Assembly: GCF_030408595.1 (NCBI RefSeq)
Contig: NZ_CP047080.1
Coordinates: forward strand, 2,011,685 to 2,075,684
From: Corynebacterium canis
Lineage (GTDB): Bacteria > Actinomycetota > Actinomycetes > Mycobacteriales > Mycobacteriaceae
DNA length: 64,000 nt
Direction: 5' to 3'
Each line of letters opens with the position of its first letter. Position 1 is the stretch's first letter. The notes beneath the pieces are model-generated. The model was given only the letters and a program-made list of their open reading frames with translations, did not search any database and was not told the origin of the DNA. This document shows positions 8,813 to 18,699 of the stretch, piece after piece. A program made the translations under genes and the position numbers.

Positions 8813-10417
8813 TTAGCGCTTTTTCTTGCCGCCGGGGCCTTGGCCGAAGTCGAGGTTGTTCAAGTCAATGCCCTCCATGCCTTTGGGTAGCTTGGGCATT
8901 CCGGCACCGCCGCCCATGCCTGGGAAACCTCCACCCATGCCCATTTGCTGCTGGAGTTTCTGCAGCTCAGCCATGTTGGCGGCGCCGCCCATGGGACGGC
9001 TCTTGGCCGCCTTGCGCTTGCCGCTCTTGGTCTTGCGGCCCTTGGCCTTTTTCTTGGTGGCGCTGCGGCCGCCGCCCATGCCGAACTGGTTGGCCATCTG
9101 CCCCATCATCTTCTTGGCCTCAAAAAAGCGTTCGACCAGTTGGTTCACGTCGGTGACGCTCACACCGGAACCCTGCGCAATACGCTTACGGCGGGAAGCA
9201 TTGAGGATCTTGGGATTCTGGCGCTCGGCGGGCGTCATGCCACGAATAATGGCCTGGATCCGGTCGAGCTGTTTCTCATCGACCATATCCGCCATTTCGG
9301 ACATTTGTTTGCCACCAGGCAGCATCTTCAAGATATTGCCCAATGGGCCCATCCGGCGCACCATCAGCATTTGTTCAAGGAAGTCCTCCAAGGTGAGCTC
9401 GCCACTGCCCAACTTGGTGGCGGCCTCGATGGACTTTTCTTGGTCGATAACCCGTTCGGCCTGCTCGATCAGGGTCAGCACGTCACCCATACCCAAGATT
9501 CGGCTGGCCATACGCTCCGGGTGGAACACATCGAAATCTTCGAGCTTCTCACCGGTGGAGGCGTACAAGATGGGTTTACCGGTGACCTCGCGGATAGAGA
9601 GGGCAGCGCCACCGCGGGCGTCGCCATCCAGTTTGGTCAAGACCACGCCAGTAAAGTCCACGCCGTCGCGGAAGGCTTCGGCGGTGGCCACGGCGTCCTG
9701 GCCAATCATTGCGTCGATAACAAAGAGCACTTCGTCGGGGGACACGGCGTCGCGAATATTTCGGGCCTGGGTCATCAACGTTTCGTCGATGCCGAGGCGG
9801 CCGGCGGTATCCACGATCACCACATCATGCTGCGTGCGTTTGGCCTCCTCAATACCACGGCGCGCCACATCCACTGGGTCACCATGAGAACTGCCCATCT
9901 CATGATCAAGCGTGTCTAACGAAGTACCCGGGTCCGGCGCAAAACACTGCACCCCGGCGCGCCCAGCGACGATCTGCAATTGCTGCACCGCACCGGGGCG
10001 CTGCAGATCACAAGCCACCAACATCGGCGTGTGCCCCTGATCGGCCAAATGTTTGGCTAACTTCCCGGCGAGCGTGGTCTTACCCGCACCCTGCAAACCG
10101 GCGAGCATGATCACCGTCGGTGGATTCTTAGCCAGCTTCAGCCGCCGCGTTTCGCCGCCGAGGATCTCCACCAGCTCCTCATTAACGATCTTCACCACCT
10201 GCTGGGCGGGGTTCAACGCCTCGGAAACAGCGACGCCAAGTGCGCGTTCCTTAATGCGGCGGATAAACGCCCGTACCACAGGCAAGGAAACGTCCGCCTC
10301 CAGCAACGCCAAGCGAATCTCGCGGGCGGTGGCATTGATATCGGCTTCGGTAAGCTTGCCTTTGCCGCGAAGGCCGGTAAGGGCGTTTGTCAGGCGATCT
10401 GAAAGCGACTCGAACAC
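8813..10417 (-). CDS. ffh: Signal recognition particle protein Ffh
   Basis: Ffh (SRP54) binds 4.5S RNA and signal sequences and delivers ribosomes to FtsY at the membrane. The 534-residue protein has the N domain (MFESLSDRLTNALTGLRG), the GTPase P-loop GLQGAGKTT near residue 107, DTAGRLGID near 190 and TKLDGDARGG near 245, then the M domain with MLPGGKQM and SRRKRIAQGSGVSVTDVN, the RNA-binding motif. The C terminus is extended by a Lys/Arg-rich patch and glycine-methionine repeats (GMGGGFPGMGGGAGM). It follows glnD with a 42-base gap on the same strand. Its receptor FtsY is encoded at 16171-18015. Confidence 0.98.
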   Translation of the reverse strand: MFESLSDRLTNALTGLRGKGKLTEADINATAREIRLALLEADVSLPVVRAFIRRIKERALGVAVSEALNPAQQVVKIVNEELVEILGGETRRLKLAKNPPTVIMLAGLQGAGKTTLAGKLAKHLADQGHTPMLVACDLQRPGAVQQLQIVAGRAGVQCFAPDPGTSLDTLDHEMGSSHGDPVDVARRGIEEAKRTQHDVVIVDTAGRLGIDETLMTQARNIRDAVSPDEVLFVIDAMIGQDAVATAEAFRDGVDFTGVVLTKLDGDARGGAALSIREVTGKPILYASTGEKLEDFDVFHPERMASRILGMGDVLTLIEQAERVIDQEKSIEAATKLGSGELTLEDFLEQMLMVRRMGPLGNILKMLPGGKQMSEMADMVDEKQLDRIQAIIRGMTPAERQNPKILNASRRKRIAQGSGVSVTDVNQLVERFFEAKKMMGQMANQFGMGGGRSATKKKAKGRKTKSGKRKAAKSRPMGGAANMAELQKLQQQMGMGGGFPGMGGGAGMPKLPKGMEGIDLNNLDFGQGPGGKKKR

Positions 10418-10459
10418 GTGCTATCTCTCCCAAATGGTTGTGAGTTAATCCCCACCATG

Positions 10460-12550
10460 CTAGCTGGTTGCCAGCACGCGGGCCACGTCGCGCTCCACTG
10501 TTGCGCGATCGTAATCCCCCGCGAGGTGAAAGCGCGCGATCATGGTGGCACCGGGTAACTCAGCCGTACCCCACGTGTATTCGGGTAGCGTTTCGATGAG
10601 CGCCCCGAACGCTCCGCGCCGGTCTACCGCGCGCACTTCGAGCACATTGCCGAACCAGTGCGTCGCCGTGGCTGCAGGCGGCATTTCCGGCAACGCGTGA
10701 AACACGCCGGATTTGTACGCTTGTACGAATTGTTCTTCATTGAATCCTTCGGCCTGCATCGCGCGCACCGTAAACTCTGCCCGCGCGGTGCCCTGGTCCA
10801 CGACTAACGCCGCAGCGGTAATGTTCCAGCCCTTTGCGGCAATTGTGGCCAATAGGCGGGTAACTTCGCCGGGCGCGCCGCGCCAATGGATGTGCGCGGT
10901 ATCGCCATCGGTGGCTAGCCCAAGGTCCGTGGGCGCTGAAACATATGGGCGATGCGGGTGCAGCGCAGTCAGCGCACTGCGGGCTCGCTTGGCCAGCGTA
11001 TCGACGCCGCGTTCGACCCGCGCATTCCACACTCCCGGGCCGGTCGCGCGGGCATCGGCCTCCGTAAGTTCGCGCAATAGTTCGACGGTGAGGAGGTCGT
11101 AGTGGAGGGCGTCAAGGAGTTCATCGCGGGTGGCGTCCTCCCATGGGTCACGGGTGGCCGCGAGTTTTGCCATCAGGGTGTGCTCCGCCACCAGGGTTTG
11201 TACACACATGCGATCGCGGATATGAAGACCCATGCGGGCGGCCATCTGCACCACATACTCCGCGCCGACCTGGGAATGGGACCTGCCGTAGCCCTTGCCG
11301 ATATCGTGAAACAACGCCGCGAGCAGCAAGAGATCCGGGCGGGACACGTGCACGCTGGCGTTGGCGCACAAGGCCACCGTATTCAAGGAATGCACATCGA
11401 TGGTGTTGATATGGTTGGGTTCCGCCGGCATGCGGCCACGAATGTGAGTCCACTCGGGCACGATGCGTTCCCATACACCGTAAGCGTCCATGGTGAGGAT
11501 CACTCGGCAGCTATGCTCCGGGGAGCCGAGCAGCGCGAAAAAATCATTGACCGCAGTGTGCGTCCACGGGGTGGGCAGCTCAGGCGTGCGCTCCAGGCTG
11601 CGCCACACCGACTCCGCCACGGGCAAACCAGTTCGAGCGGCGGCGGCGCCGACGCGCAACACAAGACCGGGGTCGTCGAGAGATTGGTTGCGGCGCAGGC
11701 GGATCTCGCCGTCCGCATCCACCACCCCCAAGTCGAGTGGGCGAGTGTGTGAGCGACCGCCGCGCGGAAACACCCGCGGCCTGCGCAGGATTTGCCGGGC
11801 CGAAGCCATCGCCTGGGTCAGCGCGGAATCGATATTACGGCCGGCGTCGGCGAGCGCTCGGGAAAGCTCCAGACGATCGCTAAACCCAAGGTGGGCGGCG
11901 ATATCTGTGGCGAATTCCGGATCGAGCACATCGCGCGCTCGGCGCGCCTCCACATGCAACAGGGTGCGCACATCCAGCAGCAGGCGGCGCTCTTCCCCCA
12001 AAGGCGGCATATCGCACAGATTGCCGAGCGCCAGGGCGGACAACAGCTCGTAATCCCGCAGCCCCCCGCGGCCGTGCTTAAGGTCTGGGCGGGTCATGCT
12101 CACCAAGGATCCGGAACGGTTCCAGCGCGCTATGGCGGTATCGACCACAGTATTGAACTTCTTCGGCAAAGTGCGCCGCCATTGGGTGCGAACGAGCCGC
12201 GTGGTTTCCGCGATAAGCTCGGCGTCTCCCGCAACGAACTGAAGATCGAGCAACGCCAAGGCCGCGGTGGTATCCGCATCCACCATTTCCGCACATTCTT
12301 TTGGGGTGCGCACAGCGTGATCGAGGCGCTTTTTGGCGTCCCAGATCGGGTACCACACGGCGTCCGTTTCCGGCAGCTGCCCACGGTAAATCAGCAGCAG
12401 ATCGATATCGGAATACGGGGTAGATTCGCCGCGGGCAAAGGATCCCGTGGCCGCCAGTGCCGTGCCGGGCGGCAACACCAAAGCCCCCAGCAACGTGCGG
12501 ACTTCGGAGTGGGCTGCGGCGCGGATGGCGGCGGCGTCGAGAAGCGTCAC
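10460..12550 (-). CDS. glnD: PII-modifying nucleotidyltransferase GlnD
   Basis: GlnD reversibly modifies PII in response to nitrogen status; in corynebacteria the modification is adenylylation of GlnK. The protein of 696 residues has the nucleotidyltransferase motif GSFARGESTPYSDIDLLL near residue 37, a PII-uridylyltransferase middle region (RPDLKHGRGGLRDYE), an HD phosphohydrolase domain (LLLAALFHDIGKGYGRSHSQ) and two C-terminal ACT domains (GEVTRLLATIAAKGWNI; NVLEVRAVDRRGAFGAL) expected to sense glutamine. I chose the GTG at 12550, four bases after the glnK stop; the longer frame to 12607 would overlap glnK by 53 bases. It is the last gene of amtB-glnK-glnD. Confidence 0.95.
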   Translation of the reverse strand: MTLLDAAAIRAAAHSEVRTLLGALVLPPGTALAATGSFARGESTPYSDIDLLLIYRGQLPETDAVWYPIWDAKKRLDHAVRTPKECAEMVDADTTAALALLDLQFVAGDAELIAETTRLVRTQWRRTLPKKFNTVVDTAIARWNRSGSLVSMTRPDLKHGRGGLRDYELLSALALGNLCDMPPLGEERRLLLDVRTLLHVEARRARDVLDPEFATDIAAHLGFSDRLELSRALADAGRNIDSALTQAMASARQILRRPRVFPRGGRSHTRPLDLGVVDADGEIRLRRNQSLDDPGLVLRVGAAAARTGLPVAESVWRSLERTPELPTPWTHTAVNDFFALLGSPEHSCRVILTMDAYGVWERIVPEWTHIRGRMPAEPNHINTIDVHSLNTVALCANASVHVSRPDLLLLAALFHDIGKGYGRSHSQVGAEYVVQMAARMGLHIRDRMCVQTLVAEHTLMAKLAATRDPWEDATRDELLDALHYDLLTVELLRELTEADARATGPGVWNARVERGVDTLAKRARSALTALHPHRPYVSAPTDLGLATDGDTAHIHWRGAPGEVTRLLATIAAKGWNITAAALVVDQGTARAEFTVRAMQAEGFNEEQFVQAYKSGVFHALPEMPPAATATHWFGNVLEVRAVDRRGAFGALIETLPEYTWGTAELPGATMIARFHLAGDYDRATVERDVARVLATS

Positions 12551-12554
12551 GGGC

Positions 12555-12896
<342 letters not shown>

Positions 12897-12920
12897 CTAC
12901 TCCCTCATTGTTAAATCTGG

Positions 12921-14228
12921 TTACCTGATTTCGGGGCCAACAGCATCGTAGGCCGATTCCCCGTGCTGGTTGGAGTCGATGCCCATGTGCTCGGCCTCCG
13001 CATCCACGCGCCAGCCCATCGTACGCCGCAACGCGTAGCCGACCACCAGCGAAATAGCAGCCGCGAACACCATTGCGAAAAGCGCGATTACCGCCTGCAC
13101 CACAAGGAGTTTCAGGCCGTCGCTGCCGCCGCCGGTAAGCAAGCCGGAATCGTGATGGAAGAACCCAATTGCGATAGTTCCCCACAGCCCCGCGAGCAAG
13201 TGCACGCCCACCACATCGAGCGTGTCATCGAAACCATAGCGGTATTTCAGGCCCACGCCCCACGCCGCGATGGCGCCGCCGATCAAACCGACGATCAGGG
13301 ACGTAATCGGCGTGAGCGCGCCTGCGGCCGGGGTGATTGCCACCAGCCCCGCCACGATTCCCGACGCCGCGCCTAACGACGTCGCGTGCCCATCACGCAG
13401 GCGCTCCACCAGCAGCCATCCCAGCATTGCGGCAGCTGCGGCCGCAGTGGTGTTGAGCCACGCAAGGCCCGCAAGCCCGTCCGCGGCGAACGCCGAGCCG
13501 CCGTTGAAACCGAACCAGCCGAACCACAGCAAACCGGCACCCAGCATCACCATCGGCAGGTTATGCGGGCGATGCGGGGCTCGCATAAAGTTTCGACGCT
13601 TGCCCACTAGCAGGGCAAGGACAAACGCCGTGGTGCCTGCGGAAATATGTACGACTGTTCCGCCGGCGAAGTCCACGGGTTGGATCACGGCGACCCGCTC
13701 CCCCGCTTCCGCGACGGTGCCAAACATCCAGGCTGCGAACCCATGTTCGCCGTGGGCGAGCAGTCCCCCGCCCCACACCATGTGGGCCAACGGGAAGTAC
13801 ACCAGCGTCACCCAGCACCCGATAAACACCAGCCAAGTGGAGAATTTCACACGTTCCGCAATGGCACCCGAGATCAACGCGGCGGAAATCACCGCGAAGG
13901 TGAGCTGAAAGCACACGTCGATAACGTTGGGGTAGCCGTTGGCTCCCGCGATATAGCCGCCGTCCGCGTCCGTGATGCTGCGCTGCAAACCAAAGAGTTC
14001 GAACGGGTTAGCGACAATCCCGGCGAGTGATTGCGTGCCGTAGGACATGGACCAGCCCCACAAGACATACAGCACGGACACCACGCCAAGGGCCCCGAAC
14101 GACATCATCATCATATTGAGCACCGACTTTTGCCGGGACATCCCACCGTAGAACAACGCCAGCGCCGGCGTCATCAGAAAAACCAGCGACGCTGAGACCA
14201 AAATCCATGCTGCGTTCCCAGTCTCCAT
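12921..14228 (-). CDS. amtB: Ammonium transporter AmtB
   Basis: An Amt-family channel of 435 residues with eleven predicted membrane segments. The start METGNAAWILVSASLVFLM at 14228 follows AAGGAG by six bases; the longer frame to 14288 would run into the operator and is rejected. Conserved features are ALALFYGGMSRQKSVLNMMMMSF near residue 20, and the two pore histidines in GTVVHISAGTTAF and VGVHLLAGLWGT. It heads amtB-glnK-glnD. Two AmtR-type operator motifs lie 51-93 bases upstream of the start, so it should be repressed in nitrogen excess and induced by nitrogen limitation. Confidence 0.97.
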   Translation of the reverse strand: METGNAAWILVSASLVFLMTPALALFYGGMSRQKSVLNMMMMSFGALGVVSVLYVLWGWSMSYGTQSLAGIVANPFELFGLQRSITDADGGYIAGANGYPNVIDVCFQLTFAVISAALISGAIAERVKFSTWLVFIGCWVTLVYFPLAHMVWGGGLLAHGEHGFAAWMFGTVAEAGERVAVIQPVDFAGGTVVHISAGTTAFVLALLVGKRRNFMRAPHRPHNLPMVMLGAGLLWFGWFGFNGGSAFAADGLAGLAWLNTTAAAAAAMLGWLLVERLRDGHATSLGAASGIVAGLVAITPAAGALTPITSLIVGLIGGAIAAWGVGLKYRYGFDDTLDVVGVHLLAGLWGTIAIGFFHHDSGLLTGGGSDGLKLLVVQAVIALFAMVFAAAISLVVGYALRRTMGWRVDAEAEHMGIDSNQHGESAYDAVGPEIR

Positions 14229-14277
14229 TTCAGTCTCCTTCTGCCCGTGGGCATGAGTTCCATCAACTGACAGACGG

Positions 14278-14321
14278 AAATCTATCACTCGATAGAAACA
14301 ATTTCAATCGAACGATAGAAA
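14278..14321 (-). promoter_or_regulatory. Two AmtR operator motifs upstream of amtB
   Basis: The AmtR consensus known from C. glutamicum is built on CTAT-N6-ATAG with flanking T and A runs. CTATcactcgATAG (14282-14295) matches exactly with AAA on both sides. A second site CAATcgaacgATAG (14305-14318) has one mismatch in the core. Centres are 23 bases apart, about two helical turns, so dimers would lie on the same face. Confidence 0.85.
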
Positions 14322-14349
14322 AACGGCAGACGCGATCGCAGAAAGCACA

Positions 14350-14373
14350 AAACCCGCCAGTCAAGGCGGGTTT
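14350..14373 (-). terminator. Terminator after the second PII gene
   Basis: AAACCCGCC (14350-14358) pairs perfectly with GGCGGGTTT (14365-14373) across a six-base loop, with TTTT on the minus strand. It lies between the second PII gene and the amtB operators, separating the two transcription units. Confidence 0.85.
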
Positions 14374-14497
14374 CATTCAGCATTCCCCCAAACGATCCCC
14401 ACGCACGTACACACGGCGCCGCACCCCACAGCACAGCCCCGCGCAAGCGCAACCCCGCGCCCACGGCGCAACCCCTTGACGTGGGAAGGGTCGCCCC

Positions 14498-15409
<912 letters not shown>

Positions 15410-16174
15410 ATGGGGCTTGAGGCATTCATCCCCTGCACATGCATCGCCGACGGCAAGGTCTCCGACTTCCCGTGCGACCCTGCCCTGATCGGCTTCAACC
15501 ACGGCCTCGCCGAACCGCGACGCCCCGCGGGCAGCGCGATCCCCGAAGACACCTGGGAGGAGCTCAGCTGGGTGATCCGCCAATGGCTGGAGACCTGTTG
15601 CAGCCACCCCAATCAGATCTACGAACGGGTCCGCATCGGCACCCGATTTTCCGTCACGCTCTTTGAGGAATACCTGCAACACACCACCCCGCGCGACTTT
15701 CCCACCCTGCTCAGCATCATGCCCCAATCCGGCTGCGAGTATATTTCCCCGCACGCCGCCCGCCTCGCGCTCACGGAATTGGAGACCTTTAACGCCATCG
15801 AAACCGATATCCTCGGCTGGGCGCTGATCAACGAACTGGACGGTTCCGAATTCTGCCATTCCAGCCACGGCCGCATCGTGGCCCACAAGAACCGCATCGA
15901 AATTGGGTACGGACCCGCCGGGATCACCGTGCAAAAGCTGGGCCGCACCATTTTGCGCGCGAACCGCGTTCAGCAGCGCATGAGTTACGGGGTGGCCACC
16001 CTCGTGGGCGACGATGGCTCCCGGTTTTCCGGCATCGGCATCGGCACCAAGCCCGCCAATTGGGTGGTACGCCAACGTCCGTACACGGGTGCGGATTTTC
16101 TGTGCGTCCCCCCGCTCACACAGATCCTTAGCACGTCAGTTGCCACCAATATGCCGGTGCATTTGTGCGCCTAG
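15410..16174 (+). CDS. Conserved hypothetical protein
   Basis: A 254-residue soluble protein beginning MGLEAFIPCTCIADGKVSDFP, a start resembling a family of uncharacterised bacterial proteins with MGL....C.C near the N terminus. No membrane segment, signal peptide or catalytic motif is evident; several cysteines (C9, C11) are near the start. GAGGGGAC lies just before the ATG. The gene stands alone and converges with ftsY, the two stop codons overlapping. Function unknown. Confidence 0.7.
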   Translation: MGLEAFIPCTCIADGKVSDFPCDPALIGFNHGLAEPRRPAGSAIPEDTWEELSWVIRQWLETCCSHPNQIYERVRIGTRFSVTLFEEYLQHTTPRDFPTLLSIMPQSGCEYISPHAARLALTELETFNAIETDILGWALINELDGSEFCHSSHGRIVAHKNRIEIGYGPAGITVQKLGRTILRANRVQQRMSYGVATLVGDDGSRFSGIGIGTKPANWVVRQRPYTGADFLCVPPLTQILSTSVATNMPVHLCA

Positions 16175-18015
16175 CCAAGCAAGGCGTCGACAAAACTTTC
16201 GGCTTCGAACGGGGCCAGATCATCCGCGCCTTCGCCGAGCCCAACGAGCTTGACCGGCACGCCGAGCTCTTCCTGCACCTGGAACACAATGCCGCCCTTG
16301 GCCGTGCCGTCGAGCTTGGTCAACACCACGCCGGTGATGTCCACCACATCGCGGAAGGTGCGCGCCTGCATCAGGCCGTTTTGCCCCACGGTGGCATCCA
16401 GCACCAGCAGCACCTCGTCCACCTCCGCCTTCTTCTCGACCACACGTTTGACCTTGCCCAGCTGATCCATCAGCCCAACGGAGGTGTGCAAACGCCCGGC
16501 CGTATCGATGAGCACAACGTCGACTTGCTTTTCGACGCCGCGCGCCACGGCGTCGAAAGCCACGGATGCCGGGTCCGCGCCTTCCGCCCCGCGCACAGTG
16601 GAAGCACCAACTCGGCGACCCCAGGTTTCCAGCTGATCGGCGGCCGCAGCCCGGAACGTATCGGCCGCGCCCAACAACACCGTATGCCCCATGGAAACGA
16701 GCACACGTGCGAGCTTGCCGGTAGTCGTGGTTTTCCCGGTCCCATTGACGCCCACGACGAGGACCACCGCGGGCTTGCCGCCATTTGGCATGGCCTTGAT
16801 CGAACGGTCCAGCTCGGGTTTGCAGGCCTCGATCAACGTCTCCCGAAGCATCGCACGCGCTTGCGCCTCGCTGGCTACGCCGCGCTCCGCGATCTTCTCC
16901 CGAAGCGCATCCACCACCTGCATGGTCACCTTCGTGCCCAGGTCCGCCATGAGCAGGGTGTCCTCGATCTCCTCCCACGCGTCCTCGTCGAGGTCGCCGG
17001 CGCTTAATATGCCGAGCACGCCCTGGCCGATGACGTTTTGCGAACGCGACAATCGGCCACGCAACCTGCCCAAACGCCCCACAGCGGGTGCGATCTCTTC
17101 AACCTCGGTGGGCCGGGCGGAAGGCGGAACATCTACCGGGGTCGGGGTCTCATCGAGCGCCGTGACCGCCGCATCTGCTTGGGCGCGGGCGGCCTCAGCG
17201 GCATCCTCGGCCTCCCGGATCGCAGACAACTCCACGGGGTTTTCCTCGGCAACCGATTCGAACAAAGGTGTGTCCGGGAAATGGGGCTCCGGTTCCGGCT
17301 GGGGCTCTGGCTCTGGCTCCACAATCGATTCGCCGCCAACTTCGCCGACGGCGCCGCGCACGGCGTGGTCCTCGGGCGCAGACGGTGTGGGCGGGACGTC
17401 GAAAAGCGGATCGCTAGTGCGCTCGACCACAGGCGGCTCGAAGGGCAGCTTATCCCCCTCCGCAGCGTGCCGGGGAGCGGTTTGAACATCCTCACTCGCG
17501 GCGGGTTCGAACGTTTGATCCTCGACGACCTCGGCCTCTACGATCTCGCGCTCCGGACGTTCGGGCATGGTGAACTCGACGGTCGTATGGGTCGGATCCG
17601 TGAGGTCGCTAAACAGCGGAGGGGTTGCGGGCGCCTCGACCGGCGGCGTGTGCTCAGCCTCCGCATGCTTTGGCCCGGGACGCTCAGGGGGGATCGCCGG
17701 ACCCGAAGATAGTGAATCTGCTGCTCCCGTCTGGCCCTCGGGAGCCTCGTGCTGCGCCCTCGAAACGGGGGTGGATTCCTCAAACCTCTGACCACGCAAA
17801 ACCTCCGGTTCCGGCTGAGGAGCATTCGCAGGGGCAAAGTTGAACCCCCCGGAAGCCTGATAGTTTCCAGACTTTTCCTGTTGAGTGAGCTCCTTCGGCG
17901 ACTCGTCCTCAGCAAAAGTGATGGTCTTACTCTTCTGCCTGAGCAAACCGAGGACCACTACAAGCGCCACCACAATAAGGATGACGACCACGACGCCAAT
18001 GATCAGATAAGTCAT
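16171..18015 (-). CDS. ftsY: SRP receptor FtsY
   Basis: FtsY is the membrane receptor for SRP; GTP hydrolysis in the Ffh-FtsY pair hands the ribosome to SecYEG. The protein of 614 residues starts MTYLIIGVVVVILIVVALVVVLGLL, a membrane anchor typical of actinobacterial FtsY, followed by about 270 residues of acidic, proline-rich linker. The C-terminal NG domain (about 300 residues) has GVNGTGKTTTTGKLAR, DTAGRLHTS and TKLDGTAKGGIV. I chose ATG 18015, which has GGAGG eight bases upstream; ATG 18021 is only two bases from it. The longer frame to 18213 is rejected. The gene usually sits close to smc; here an island separates them. Confidence 0.95.
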   Translation of the reverse strand: MTYLIIGVVVVILIVVALVVVLGLLRQKSKTITFAEDESPKELTQQEKSGNYQASGGFNFAPANAPQPEPEVLRGQRFEESTPVSRAQHEAPEGQTGAADSLSSGPAIPPERPGPKHAEAEHTPPVEAPATPPLFSDLTDPTHTTVEFTMPERPEREIVEAEVVEDQTFEPAASEDVQTAPRHAAEGDKLPFEPPVVERTSDPLFDVPPTPSAPEDHAVRGAVGEVGGESIVEPEPEPQPEPEPHFPDTPLFESVAEENPVELSAIREAEDAAEAARAQADAAVTALDETPTPVDVPPSARPTEVEEIAPAVGRLGRLRGRLSRSQNVIGQGVLGILSAGDLDEDAWEEIEDTLLMADLGTKVTMQVVDALREKIAERGVASEAQARAMLRETLIEACKPELDRSIKAMPNGGKPAVVLVVGVNGTGKTTTTGKLARVLVSMGHTVLLGAADTFRAAAADQLETWGRRVGASTVRGAEGADPASVAFDAVARGVEKQVDVVLIDTAGRLHTSVGLMDQLGKVKRVVEKKAEVDEVLLVLDATVGQNGLMQARTFRDVVDITGVVLTKLDGTAKGGIVFQVQEELGVPVKLVGLGEGADDLAPFEAESFVDALLG

Positions 18016-18699
18016 GTCCATAACCTCCATACTTGCAGGTTCAGCGACATTCCTCACGTTTTGCGCATGATTTTTTAGTGCGCTGCCCATTTTGGTGTGC
18101 GAATACAGACGAACGCCAGACCTGAAATAATTTCGCGAATTTGTGCACCTATCCCACGCGCGTGCGCGCGTAACCGCAGGCCACACCGCAGCATACCGCC
18201 ACGCGGGCGACAATGCATTGGAAATGACAAGCGGCGCCGAATGGATAAGAACCCCATTGCGGATGCGTCTATCAACTCAGATAAAGAATAGATCACAAAT
18301 GCTAGTTTAGTGTCTCATTATAGTGCCACGATGGGCGTTTATGGGCGTTTAGCACCCGCTTGTCCCACTTTATGGAACATGGGTTTGGTGTGGCGGGATT
18401 ATGTTGCGAGCTTTTTGTTCGAAGTACGCGGCGGTGGCCGCCGTGGGTAACGCCAATGGCGGCAACACCCACAAAGCTATGCACACCCGGAACGTAGACT
18501 TTTTGGTACACCCCCAAACCGACACCCCTGGGGGTAGGGCGGAAACATTGCCCACTTGGAGTGTGCTCGCCCGCCGCCGACAGCCGACGGCAAGCGTTTC
18601 GAACCGATGCGCGGCGCCGAAACCCCACACCTTGGCACACACACAAACGGGGGCAACGCCGGGGTCTCGGCGTGTCCGGTCGGTCGTTGCGCGCCGTGG
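18016..18699. other. Intergenic spacer between ftsY and 18700
   Basis: No supported gene. Repeated GGGCGTTTA (18331-18350), and GC-rich hairpins near 18430-18480 (CGGCGG/CCGCCG; GTGGGT/ACCCAC) that might end the transcript of the large gene, though without a U tract. The ftsY promoter should lie near 18030-18150. Confidence 0.5.

Noticed and set aside
8945..9919. 324-codon plus-strand frame opposite ffh
   Set aside because: Antisense shadow of ffh with no ribosome site; histidine- and glycine-rich composition is typical of complement frames in high-GC genes.
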